The notes beneath the pieces are model-generated. The model was not told the origin of the DNA, made no database searches, and saw only the letters and a list, made by a program, of their open reading frames with translations. A program made the translations under genes and the position numbers. Shown here one piece after another: positions 50,527 to 61,622 of a DNA stretch of 64,000 bases. This DNA is from Paramacrobiotus metropolitanus (Eukaryota; Tardigrada; Eutardigrada; Parachela; Macrobiotidae). Positions within the stretch are counted from its first letter, which is position 1. Each line of letters begins with the position of its first letter. The stretch is from positions 310,001-374,000 of the forward strand of contig NW_026570249.1 in NCBI RefSeq assembly GCF_019649055.1, read 5' to 3'.

Positions 50527-53278
50527 TTACACACACTCTGTTGATTTCCACCACTGGTCGTACATGGCAACGATAGAACCATTGGTCTGCAGTTCATCAA
50601 TTAGGCGTGACAACGTTTCCGTCCATGCTGAACCCACCGGCAGGGCCAGACTGTAACCTGCCAAAGTCGAATCCATGATGCATTGCTCATTTCCAAAAAA
50701 TTACTCTATGTTTCTGTTTTTAGATTTGCTACTTCGTGGCATAAATTCGAGAGTGAAACTGTAAAAGTGACAAATTCAGGAAAAAATTGTGCTAGTCAAC
50801 TGAATGACCGAAGCGCGCATACTGCAAGTACTTAAATACATCAAACATTCTTCTACTGTTGTACATAAGAAGACGATACAAACAATAAAAAAATAATTGC
50901 ATAATGAATGGTATATATTATGTATATATTTTCATGCAAGATATATTATATCTTGCATGAAAATATATACGTACAAATTTAAGATATCACAGACCGCTTC
51001 TAACAAGTTCACATGGCTTAAGTACTTTTTGTTTTGGTACTAAGTTTGTACTTTTGTCACGATACTTATTAAAGGTATACCCGTTTGCTTTTACACATTT
51101 TTCATACCTCCACCTCAAGAAGCGCAATATATTGCCTGTTACTTCAAGAATTCTTGACAATCAAATGTGGGTGCAGTACTGAGTTTAAGCATACCTTTTG
51201 TATTATAATCCTTCCTGTCAAAGTCGATAGCCACAGTATCGCATGGGATTTGACTGCTAACCTGTAAAATTACGAAAACTTCATTGCGTAGTGGATAACA
51301 ACGCACAACTATCTATTCGGCGCGATCTTGAAACTTACAAAATGTACCGCCGGCTTTTCCATGATAAAGGCGAAACGTCCTTGTGATGTTCGAACTCGGT
51401 CTATTCCGTCTTTGGTATTATTTACGAATGACTTCTCTGGATGGGCGCTCATGAAGCTCCACATCTTTTTGTAAGGGTCCACTTGACTGTTTTGGAAAAA
51501 TCGGTACACGGAACCACCGGCGAGAACACCATATTTGATAGCCGCTTGCATCGAAAGGTCATCCTCGTTCGAAAATGGAACTGCCATGAATTAATTACAA
51601 AATTACCATAACAAGCTAACTGATCATCAGTTACGAAAGACTGTGAACGCATGTTGTGTAAATTGTAAAGCATTTATTCAAATTTATATTGTTTTATTTC
51701 GTGATTTCAGTCCAACATTACCTTTTAATACTAGCAAACCGTTTTGAATAAGTAATGTCTGCTCTGCATATTTTTTTGATTCGCCAACTTACTCATCATC
51801 TTTTCTTTTGTACAAAACACGCAGGTTGAACTCTGCGTTGATATTGGCTTCTTAAGAAGAACGGAGAGACCAATCTGTTCCGAAAACGGTGTAGTAAAAC
51901 TGACAACTTCCGTTCTTTCATCTGTCACAGTGAAAGGCGCTAGAGCGAGGTCAGCCTCCTGCAAATTTATCAGATAAAACTCATCACACTATGTAGTTAA
52001 TTGTATCGCAGTTAATCATTATATTTTATATGCGAGATAACTTACATTCTTAATTAATTCGCCAATCATTCCGGTCCATCCACTAGCTACAAAATGCAAT
52101 CATGCCTTTACGATAATTTGTCAAGGTTCACAATAGTATGTCGTATTTTATCTATGTTTCCTGAAGAGCCGTGTATACTTCCTTATGTTTGTCGGCGCTT
52201 CGAGCACTTAGGGTTTTGTCCATACCTGAGTTGGGATCTTTCTATAAAACGCATGCATGCAAAGTTCATTTAATTAATTTGAAATTGAGAACCAACGACA
52301 ACGCTGCTTAATCCAAAGTACGGACTATAACGATTAAATTTTATAATTGCAAATGTTTGACGCTGAAGCAGCTATGCGCAAAAAAATTACAACTGTACTT
52401 AAAAAGTACAGTAAATCGATCAAAATATTGTAAAACTATGCTAGTCAACAGTTATGAAACAGCTTACGATTAAATGTAGCACGTTAAATTCACGTACATA
52501 GCCGTATCGACCATCCTTTCTCAAATGGACCTCATATCGAAAATTTCCCTTTTCGGCAAGTTTCTTCAGTAGATCCACAAGAAAACCTTTGACGTGGGTG
52601 GTATTTCCGTCGAAACTGGCCGAGATACAGTTCTCGGGAAGTGGCTGGCCGCTGCATTCCCACACATATGGCGGCGCCTGTGGTTTCAAACTTGTAATGC
52701 ATAAGGATAATTACTGATAAATATATCGTTTTAACTGATACGTCATAATCGTTTTGTGCGATACGGTTTACGTAAAGAGGATCGATTTTCAATACGACCA
52801 GCATCAAATTCGAAAAACTGGATAAATTCGGCTGGAGCTGCGTAAAGACGTGGCGAAGTATCGCATATCTATACGTTTTTATATTAGTTTTTTTTAATTT
52901 AATGCCGTATACAAATGCGGTACTGTATCAGATTCCTACTCGAAGTACTACCCATAGCAAGTCGTACGGTTTGTACGCTAATGGTAAGTCCAACCAGAAA
53001 ATACGAGTAACAGGTTGCTGCATATGCTGCAGAAAGCTAGCAATAGCTTCAAGCTGATACGCTAAAATTTAGAAAGCATTCCGCTAATACTCCAGATCAA
53101 TGAAACGAAATGAGTAAAGTAAATGAAATAGACTAGATGTGAACACAATGTAGCCCGAAAAATTTAAACTTACAATTACTGCGGTAACTGCCAGAGGTTT
53201 GCTGCTTGGGGCTGGTGAGGCGTCGATCCAGGCCGCCTGGACTGCGACAATGACAGACAGGAGACCGAGAACCAACAT
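50527..53278 (-). CDS. Secreted ionotropic-glutamate-receptor ligand-binding domain (no channel)
   Basis: Eight exons: 53278-53174, 52677-52498, 52241-52226 (16 nt), 52086-52046, 51958-51793, 51580-51339, 51261-51195 and 50657-50527, totalling 948 nt, 315 residues, with all phases consistent. Signal peptide MLVLGLLSVIVAVQAA. The S1 lobe has LAVTAVIAPPYVWEC, VKGFLVDLLKKLA, GRYGY, WTGMIGEL, and APFTVTDERTEVVSFTTPF with the ligand Pro/Thr/Arg positions. LLKKP is then followed, after about 20 residues, directly by the S2 lobe: SMQAAIKYGVLAGGSVYRFF, MWSFM, FIMEKPAVHF (ligand Glu), IPCDT, YSLALPVGSAW, and the terminal WWKSTECV. The pair of disulfide cysteines is present. The pore helices M1-M3, M4 and the amino-terminal domain are all absent, so the product should be a soluble extracellular amino-acid-binding protein. 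Whether glutamate, glycine or another ligand binds is unknown. Confidence 0.87.
50922..50970. repeat. 49-bp near-perfect palindrome
   Basis: Arms of 24 bp (GTATATATTTTCATGCAAGA then TATA) are exact reverse complements separated by a single T. It lies in the last intron of the secreted receptor-domain gene and could extrude a hairpin. Confidence 0.9.
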
Positions 53279-54317
53279 TTTTTATGACAAAGCCAACAAA
53301 TCAGCCCATATGCAACAAAACTGCTGTTTTGTTGACTACTTAATAAATACACACTTGTTTAAACATAAATGTTGATTTCTAGTGGAAGTAAAAGCGCCGT
53401 GTAAACGCACTGCATCAGCGGTACCGTGGAAGTTTTCCGTGCATTCGTTATCGCAAGAATTTGGCTGAACCTTCGCTGCAAAGGTCATATAATTTGATTT
53501 GCATCTTTTCGTGTGCTGCTTTATATCAGAAAAATAGCGGCTTGATCAGCCCAAGTATAAAAGTAGAGCAAACTGCATAATTCCACGTATTGTAGGAATC
53601 GAAAGCGATGCGGGTATAAGCTTTGCCGCTCGTCAGTAGCGGTTGCCGCTCGTATATATGCCATATGCTTGCATGTTATAGCTTTAAAGCGAAATTTTTT
53701 TGGCTAGTCAGTAGACTCACTACAGCATAAATTGCCAAATTAACTCGACATGTACAAAGCAGCCAAGTCAACGAAACCGCAAAAAAACCGCAGTAGTACA
53801 AATAAGCCCAGTTTTAAAAAAAACCGCAGTATGTATATAGTAACAAATTAAAATACCACGGATTGCTCCCATGCATTGCACTGTTTGTGCAAAGCTCCTG
53901 AATGGCTACGCTCCTGATACTCGGTCCTTGTGCAGTAATACGAGCATACTAACCAGTTACCTTGTATGACACTCGTAAGTTACCTTCAAGCAATTACCTT
54001 TGACATCGCTCGCACAGTATCACAAGGAAGATGATTACTTGCCTAACACAAACATCTTGGATAAGTTACCTAATTTACATTAACCATAAGACACGCTCCA
54101 GAAATTAAAGCAACAACAATGACAGGCATACTTGCGAAAAGCAGACTTGGGAATTTATCGTAGATGTAGGTACAAGTAAAATGACTAAGTTGCAAAGCTA
54201 TTAATATTCGCTATGTTAACTTAAACCAATATTTGACCGATTTCTAAAATCGTATGCATGCAATCGAGAACAACCTCCGCATGTGAAATGTATGGTAAAA
54301 TTATTTACTTAATGGTG
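53279..54317. other. Spacer between the two receptor-domain paralogues
   Basis: Upstream of the complete paralogue and downstream of the truncated one. I searched the minus strand for the missing S2 exons (PCDT and WW..C blocks) and did not find them. A frame at about 54174-54070 (minus) reads as a hydrophobic stretch ending in a stop (FPSLLFASMPVIVVALISGA), which could at most be an alternative tail. A TATAAAAG at 53555 is on the plus strand, so it does not face either gene. Confidence 0.4.
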
Positions 54318-56012
54318 TTATTCTAAAATTTCATTCACAAAACTTACGAATTCTATGACCGGTGTCTCCAGTATTGCGGCATATTTCCCGTTGCCCTGCC
54401 GAACACGATCTAGTGCTTCAAAAAACGAACCAGCAAAAACGTAGGGATGACTGTTCATGAAAGTCCACATTGTTTTAAAAGGTTCGGCTTCACTGGTACG
54501 GAAGAAATGAAATGTTGCACCGCCTCCAATTACACCGTACTCCACATCAGTCTGGTTGGCCAGTTCCGCCAAACTCTTAATCGCACCTAAATTAATTAAA
54601 AAATCAAAACATGTTTCACTGCATTGTTTTGAATTTAAGAGAAAGGTATGCCAACTGTCATGTAATGTTGTCGTTAAGGCAAGTATCTACGAGGGTACGA
54701 AAGAAAAAATTACCTTTAGAATCACTGTTTTGTGGCTTCTTCGTAAGAATACCAGCCCCAAATTCCAAAAAGGGCACTGTGAAGTCAACCACTGCGTTCC
54801 TTTGGTCCATGATGGTCAGCGGTGCTAAGGCGATGTCCACTTCCTGTAGAACTCAGATCGTACCATAGTGCATGAGCACGAAAACGAATTTGGAATTAAA
54901 TTAACATCACTAGTACTGATAAGTAAGTAAATGGTTGTATACTGATAAGTAAGTAAATGGTTGTATGGGCGTATGTATGGGCGGCTATTGCCAATAAATC
55001 GTAAATGGTTGTATAGCGTGTGAGTAGGTTGTTAACCAAAAATGTTTTACTTACTTTTCTAACAAGCTCACCGATCATTCCTTTCCATTGTCCTGTCGGT
55101 AGTTAAAGAAAGAAATTGATCATATGAATGAACAATTAATTAGCTACATATTTATTATGCATAATTACGATGTCCTTTCAGGAAATGCAGTATCTGGCTG
55201 CAATTTAACCTTTACATCAAATTTCATTTATACTAATTTTCAAAAAAGGAATACGAGTCGTTTTTTACTGAATATCGAGAGATACACGTGCTTATAACTC
55301 CGTAATTAATCCAGTCGAGATAGCGTACCGTCCTCGTCCACCTGCAAAACCGATTTACGTAAATTAAAGAAAGATTTGAGAAAGACAGAATTCACTGCAA
55401 CTGCAATTTTATGCGACGTAATGTCCATATTTTGCTAATTAATATAACAGTTTATCATCATGAAGATACGTTTTAAATTTTAATTTTCTCACCCATCCGT
55501 ACTGGCCATCCTTTACCAGCTGCACAGCATATGTAAAATTGGCTTTCGTGGCAATTTTGCCCAGTAATTCTATTAGAAAACCATCAAAGCGGGTGTTTCC
55601 TTGGAGTTGTTCCGGGGGAGTGTTGTGGTGCGCTGGGGAATCGGCGCTCCAGAATACATACGGTGTTTCCTTTACACAAGCAACCCGGTTTGCTGAGTAA
55701 ATTTTTTATCGTTTTCATGTATCTGTACTACATGAATAAAATTACTATGGTCATTCAATTATTATTAATGTAGATACATTAAGTAATTACAGATGTACAG
55801 TACAGATTTAATTAATTGCATAATATTACTTGCTACTAACACCAATACGATGAGTATTATCTGCCATACACCGACTCAGATAATCAGATTATTTACTGAT
55901 GAATACTCACAATTATGGTGGCAACTGTCAGTTTGTTCGGCGATTCTGCGGCGATGATTCCAGTAAGCATGCATGCATAACATAGAATCTTTGGATTAAT
56001 TAGCAAAAACAT
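54318..56012 (-). CDS. Second glutamate-receptor ligand-binding-domain paralogue, C-terminally truncated
   Basis: Exons 56012-55911, 55669-55493, 55341-55329 (13 nt), 55092-55055, 54843-54714 and 54586-54318 (stop). Intron positions match the neighbouring paralogue, including the microexon. A hydrophobic N-terminus (MFLLINPKILCYACMLTGII) is a weak signal peptide. S1 has LTVATIIETPYVFW, FDGFLIELLGKIA, GQYGW, VDEDGQWKGMIGELVRK and APLTIMDQRNAVVDFTVPF. KKPQNSDSKGAIKSLAEL joins S1 to S2 with a linker of only a few residues and no membrane helix. S2 has VEYGVIGGGATFHFF, MWTFM and AILETPVIEF. At the position where the paralogue splices (GTAAGT at 54347) the frame instead reads on to a stop after VSFVNEILE. 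The exons for the PCDT and C-terminal WW..C region are not present nearby, so this is either a shortened protein or a decaying copy. Confidence 0.72.
54911..54962. repeat. Tandem 26-bp duplication
   Basis: ACTGATAAGTAAGTAAATGG followed by TTGTAT occurs twice head to tail, with a partial third copy (GTAAATGGTTGTAT) near 55001, in an intron of the truncated paralogue. Confidence 0.85.
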
Positions 56013-57106
56013 TTTTATAAATTTCCGCAATTTTTTGTGGAAACGTTTGCGCTTGCTAAACTGCGCGTAGGGTACAAAGAAAATGCTTTATTATACAGAT
56101 ATATGCAGATCGATAGTCAGTTGGGATGATTACTAATAAAATTAATGTAATGCGCTCCGTCCAGCTTTTTACAATAACGTATGACAAGGGTTCAAAAGTT
56201 GTTAGTGTAATGATTTCAGGGAAACTCCGTTTAGCTAGAGAAACGACTATTTTACAAATAAAAACTATTGTCAAATTTCTGTAACTAGGATTAAGTAGGA
56301 ATTAATGCATCAGCCATACGTGGATGCGCATCTTGCTGCGGTTATTCTGCGCACGCCGGTAGAAATGAATAATGTTATCATGGGGTTCATCAAATGTAGA
56401 TCATTGTAAATTTCTACACAGGAAATCTATCTGGACCGATGCTTTTACGGTTAACCCAAATACATGCTTGCTGGTTTTTTCAGCGCGCAAAAAAAAGGAT
56501 CCAAGTCCAACGCCTCATGCGGCTGAGTTGGGTAACCTTTTCTACCTTTTCTAGACCGGGGATTACACACTTTACAGCCATCTGCCATCAGTATCATAAT
56601 GGTATACAGGAATGCCCTACTAAAAATTTTTAAGAAATACAGCAAAGCAGCATCTGTTGTAAAAGAAATGGAAACTGTTTGCAGGTGTCGTTTGATAGAA
56701 GGGGAAGTTGGAATATTGCACTAGTTGCGGCTGGCTCGCAACATTCTGACACCTACCGGTAGAGGCATATCTGATTTATAACAACTTTAACAAACATCAG
56801 CATGCGGTACAAATACTCGTACGTATAGATAACTACTGGAGCTTCACTGAGTCTGAACTCCGAGGATTACCCACTAATATTAGCACTGTTATCATGATAG
56901 AAAGGCTTAAAAGCTCTACTTCACAAGAACAGAAATTAATAATTTGTGATCATAATCAATAACATCCTGATATTTGTACGTCCAAGTTACAAAATTTAAT
57001 ATGGTATAATTACTGTATGCACATGTTCAGCAAGTCTGCGTTGCAGAGCGCAGAGCTGCGTTAGTCAAGCTCACGCAAAAATTGATTCATTGTACATAAG
57101 GCGAAG
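56013..57106. other. Upstream of the truncated receptor-domain gene; no other gene seen
   Basis: AT-rich. Open frames at 56372-56645 occur on both strands and are not protein-like. It probably includes the promoter of the minus-strand paralogue near 56020-56200 and the 5' flank of the tRNA gene. Confidence 0.4.
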
Positions 57107-57178
57107 TCCCATGTGGTCTAGTGGCTAGGATTCCGCGCTCTCACCGCGGCGGCCGGGGTTCGATTCCCCGCATGGGAA
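57107..57178 (+). tRNA. tRNA-Glu (CTC anticodon)
   Basis: A 72-nt intronless cloverleaf. The acceptor stem TCCCATG pairs with CATGGGA. The A-box-like D arm is TGGTCTAGTGGCTAGGA, the anticodon loop CGCTCTCACCG has CTC in the middle, and the T arm GGGGTTCGATTCCCC contains the B-box. It closely matches eukaryotic tRNA-Glu. CCA is not encoded, as expected. Confidence 0.96.
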
Positions 57179-57180
57179 TA

Positions 57181-57185
57181 TTTTT
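57181..57185 (+). terminator. RNA polymerase III T-run terminator
   Basis: TTTTT two bases after the discriminator of the tRNA-Glu gene. Confidence 0.8.
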
Positions 57186-58022
57186 GTGCTTTTGTTACCG
57201 TATCTTCTGCATTTTTATCATTCCTCCCACGGCCACACTTAATAAATGCGTATTAATCATTTGTGCTTTTTACGTTTTACGTATAAATAAAATAAATAAG
57301 CATATATCGTCAGCCTAACAAAAACCATACATTATTAAAAAAACTTCCGTACATTGACAATCGACAATCTACCAGCAAATTACCCAACTATGTAATAATT
57401 ATTTGGCTATGTAATAATTAATTTTGTAACTTGTCAAATTCTTCAGTGTCCTAATACTAATGGTAAGGCCAACTTATATTTTCATAACGCGTTAGCTTAG
57501 TGTTTTGTTAGCTTATTCATGATAAGTATTGGTTGCTTATTCGAAACAAATTTCTGGGTAGAAAATTGTTTTCGCACTTAATTTCAAACACTTTTCATTC
57601 ACCGCTGCCAATTATAATACTTCAATGTACTAAAAGAGATTCAATTTTTAATCCGTTCCACAACAGCTATTGTGCTGCTAAAAAAACTGCTTCGGTAAAA
57701 AAAACAGCAAAGAACGCTAAAATAAACCACAACAATTAAAAAATGTAAAACCCCAGTTAACCCAATCTGACGCTTAAGCATCCGATAAAACCAACCAAAG
57801 ATAACGATAAAGTCGAGCTTTTGCGAAACTACGTATACCAGGTTTGCAGAATACTGAAATAAAAGTACTACACGCCGTGAAAACAAAACACACGAAAACT
57901 AAGAAAATACCAACCAACCAATTAAACATAGTATATATGTAGAGGTAGTCCTAAATTTCCCATGAACAACTGCAGGAACATTACACTTTAGCCGAACCAA
58001 CAGTCCGCCTTTTCCACACATT
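57186..58022. other. Intergenic, no supported gene
   Basis: 3' flank of the minus-strand basic protein gene and downstream of the tRNA. Contains short repeats (TATGTAATAATTA twice near 57390-57422). No coding content recognised. Confidence 0.4.
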
Positions 58023-59163
58023 TCAATCTTCGTCATCCGAAGTGCTTAATCCGAACTTCTTAATCTGTTCCGCATGAAGCTGCGAGCGAGTACGAGCGCG
58101 CGGAGGCGGTTGAGATGCGGAGCGGGAAGATGTCGATGGGGATGCGAATTTCTCCGGCGACCGATGGCGATTGCGCGGGTAAGCCGAATTATACAACAGC
58201 CTGTGTTCGTCGCGGAACACATGGGGAGTGTTCATAATGGACTGTGGATCCATGCCCAGAACAGCGGCCAATCCAGCCCGCTCTTGATACTGCCAGACAT
58301 TCTGGATTTTCATCGTCCGGCCGTACGTCTCCTCCAGTTGTGCGACTTTCGCGTCAGTATCCCGGAATTCTTTCTTAACTGCAGCCAATTCTATCAGCTG
58401 CAAAAATCAAACCAGCTAATCTTAACATCGTTTACAGTCATTCTCAGAAAAAAAAGTGTGCATTTACCATTGTAAAACAATTCAAAAGCCAGAAAATTGA
58501 AGAAAACCTGGGTGGTTTGGTTTATAATTACATGTTATGGTAGCTGTGAAACATAACCGCTGTAACACAAAATGTAATACCTTCAGCCTGTTTTTGCTTA
58601 GCTTTAAAATTAGTACGTACGAATCGGTACGATACCAAACTTTAATCACAGTTTAATGCGCAAAAAAAAGGCAGCAAATCTATTTCAGTACAAAGCAAAA
58701 TCAGAATTATTTCAACCACGTCTATTTAAATCATTTTAATTTTGTCAAAAAGTGTGAACATAATTATTTCCAATTCAGAGTGTAAAAATAAATCAAGTAA
58801 CTTAAAGGCAAACTATAAAATGCTATTGCTTACCGATTTCCCAAGTTTATTAATCTTTTCTCTGAAGTCTTTCGAGAATTGTCCTCGCTGTTTTTCTGTC
58901 AGATGCCTCAATAAAATACTCTCAAAAGAAGGTCGTGTGGGCTTAGGAGGCACAGATTTGGGCTTTTCTTTCTCCTTCGCTTTGGGCTTGGCATCTACAG
59001 GTTTGGCTTTGATCTTCTTGGTAGACCTGGTAATATCAGGCACTTCAGGCTTGGGGCTCACAATGCGTGTACGTTTGGCTGTGGTTTTCAGAGTGCGCAG
59101 TTTAGGCTTGAATCTCGCTCGCTGAGCCGTGCCTGCTCTTAATTTCCGCAAATTGGGGGCCAT
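58023..59163 (-). CDS. Basic protein of unknown family
   Basis: Two exons, 59163-58834 and 58397-58023, phase 0, 234 residues. Residues 1-80 are highly basic and Pro/Lys-rich (MAPNLRKLRAGTAQRARFKP, KTTAKRTRIVSPKPE). A helical segment follows, ILLRHLTEKQRGQFSKDFRE, and a coiled coil across the splice (KINKLGKSLIELAAVKKEFR). Then come QNVWQYQERAGLAAVLGMDP and a disordered Ser/Pro/Arg tail (SPEKFASPSTSSRSASQPPP) ending KKFGLSTSDDED. The composition suggests a nuclear, chromatin- or spindle-associated protein. I cannot place it in a named family. It is divergent from bS18m with 0.72 kb between start codons. Confidence 0.78.
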
Positions 59164-59887
59164 GAACGTAGTATGAAGTGCTTCGTCAAGGATTAATGGT
59201 CCATTGTTACAAAAACAGGAGAGGCAGCTGAATGAGTTGATTATAAATTACTTTGTAAGAGGCATAACGTCGATGCGCACAAAAAGTCGTGGCGAAACCT
59301 CCTACTCACATCGTCACAGAGTATGCATAATATAGATAAATTTATATCCGAAAGTCACGGGTCAAGTCTTCAAAATTTTGATTGACTCGAATTTTACACT
59401 TCCGATGGAGGGAAGGGAACATTGAAAAGTTCAAAGGGAAACTTAGAAACTATCAAAACAAACTTGCACTTCAGTGACTTCACGAAGCGGAAACGCGTGG
59501 AGGGTCCCGGCTTGTGACTGCACACCAGCGCAGGTACAAGACTAGTTTTCGATACGTTACATCAACCACCCTAGGGAGACGGTGTGTGTAGACCTCGTTT
59601 TCCGGATCCGGATACTGTATGAGGTACATATGTGCGCGACAGGAGATTTCAAAAATTTCGTTTTGATATTTGTCAGTTTCCAAACTTTTGAACTTTTTAA
59701 CACCTTTAGCAAAATAGTTTGATTATTTTCGGGAACTTCTAACCAGAAGTGGAAAGCATTTTATAGCTGGATAAAGCCCCACTCTGGCATACTGATCTTC
59801 ACACTTTTAACTTATCTTGCGGCCTTCGCATCAGTTCACTTTCGGATCATCTGATTTCATTCATTTTATGATTTTTATCGAAGAACA
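59164..59887. promoter_or_regulatory. Divergent promoter region
   Basis: 724 bp between the start codons of the minus-strand basic protein and plus-strand bS18m, so both promoters must lie here. A 67-codon open frame (59683-59480, minus) is not convincing. No core motif could be assigned. Confidence 0.45.
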
Positions 59888-61324
59888 ATGATACCGAGAT
59901 CGGCAGCAACAATATTAGTGAACAGTAGTACTGTTCTCAATCGGTTATTAAGTACGCAGTACTCGTCTGTTTTGGTTTCTATGTGTTCGAAGACCCGCAG
60001 TGTTTCATGCTGTTGGTGCTCTGTGTTGCAGAAATCCAGCCAGTTGTCACACAATCCCAGCGCACAGTGCTCCTGCGCCCGGAGTACTGGTACTTTATCG
60101 ACACCGAGGGAAATCTGCAGTCCACTAAACGCCGCGTACGCTATCTCGATCAGCCACCAGTGGAAGAGCAGATCGCGGCGACATTTTCCTTGGCGAATGT
60201 TGAGAAGCTTCTGCAGGAGATGCAAGGCGACTTGGTAGGTTTTTACTGGTTCGGGCCGTTTGGCATAGTTTCTTGTTTATGTCATGAAATTGTATGCTGA
60301 CAATATTAGAGAAATAGTTACTAGTTATTTAGTGGTATTAATTTTTGTATTTATTTTATTTACATTGACTAAAAGCGTTTACATGTAGCAGTACAATTAT
60401 TTATTCAAGGTTTGTTTTTTGTCGTCAGCCGCTTGAAGCTATGCCAAATCCCTACAAGAAGGAAAGAGAACGATGTATTTTGTGTAAATACAACATTGAA
60501 CTGGATTACAAGGTATGGAAATGATTTTTAAAAGTTTTTACAATATAATGTCTTGGTTATCCCGGTAAGCACTGAATTTTATTTGTTGTTGCAGAATGCG
60601 CGTCTGATATCGCAGTTTGTTTCACGTTACACCGGCTTGATTTATGAACGCCAGACCACGGGACTGTGTCGGATGCAGGATGAGAAGCTGCGGCATTGCC
60701 ATAAGGAAGCTTGTATTGCTGGTAGGTGGAAAACATTTCGTAATGTTTTCCTTCATGTTTGTTGCATTCTTCAGCAGTAAGCTAACTTCGATAACAAATC
60801 CCAACCGTGTAAATAACCACATATCGATATTGCATTATACCGTTTTGACGCCGATATCAGCAGGCATTTGAGTAAATTTGTTCTTTTCATTCATGCCTTT
60901 TTATTTGATTTCCCGTGATCGCGCATTGTATAACAATATTAAATACGTCTGTCGGACCGACTGTATTTGATAATTTTTATTGTCGTGTAGCGTGCCCTGC
61001 ATTAAGGCAGAAAAAACCTTAACCACTTTATATCCATTTGTTATCAATGTTATGTAAGCAACGGTGCTGCTGACCTTTTGGAGTACAACATTGAACTAAA
61101 ATTTTCGTGATCCACTGGTAAATTCTTTACTGCATATTCAGCTGACAACCGTTGTTTACCAAACAGCGAACAGATGTCGAGGGGCAGAAATTGATAAGTC
61201 TGTCTGATTGATTGATCTGCCGTTTTTTTCAGGGTATATGCCCCGCTCATTGGGCGTAACGGAACCTGTTTTTCTTCATGATCCGAAGTTGTTCGATCCC
61301 TTTGTGCCAAAGAGAAAAAGCTGA
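59888..61324 (+). CDS. MRPS18C: Mitochondrial small-subunit ribosomal protein bS18m (MRPS18C-like)
   Basis: Five exons: 59888-59951, 60032-60234, 60429-60512, 60595-60721 and 61233-61324, 570 nt, 189 residues. The N-terminus (MIPRSAATILVNSSTVLNRL) is a mitochondrial presequence: Arg/Ser, no acids. The S18 core is NPYKKERERCILCKYNIELD then YKNARLISQFVSRYTGLIYE, with TGLCRMQDEKLRHC and YMPRSLGVTEPVFLHDP. These follow MRPS18C ([49 protein letters not shown]). The cysteines of the S18 zinc-type site are present. It acts in the mitoribosomal small subunit. An extra 65-residue block (LRPEYWYFIDTEGNLQSTKR and following) precedes the S18 core and is not in the human protein. The exon 1 donor GTACGC was chosen because it alone joins the start exon in frame. 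Confidence 0.88.
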
Positions 61325-61622
61325 TCTGGACGTCTTCAGTTTTTCTTGTTTTCTGCCACGCGTTGTATGAAAATGTTAATTATGAAATTTGCTTGCTTTT
61401 TCGAAGCCAATGGGACTGGTAGTTTACAAGCTTAAAACTGCGCTTCCTGTTGGATTAAACGGTGATTTATTGTAACTTACATGTTGGAAAGAAATGGCCA
61501 TGTTAATAAAAAGCCTCACGCGATCGGTCACAGCAGCAGTTATTTATTTTCTGGGACATAAACTTTTGGTGAAATTGTGCTACAACGGAATCTCTCTTGG
61601 ATTGTTTGCAGTAATACTAATT

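Noticed and set aside
53551-53562. TATAAAAG as promoter of the secreted receptor-domain gene
   Set aside because: Oriented on the plus strand, while the neighbouring genes are on the minus strand.
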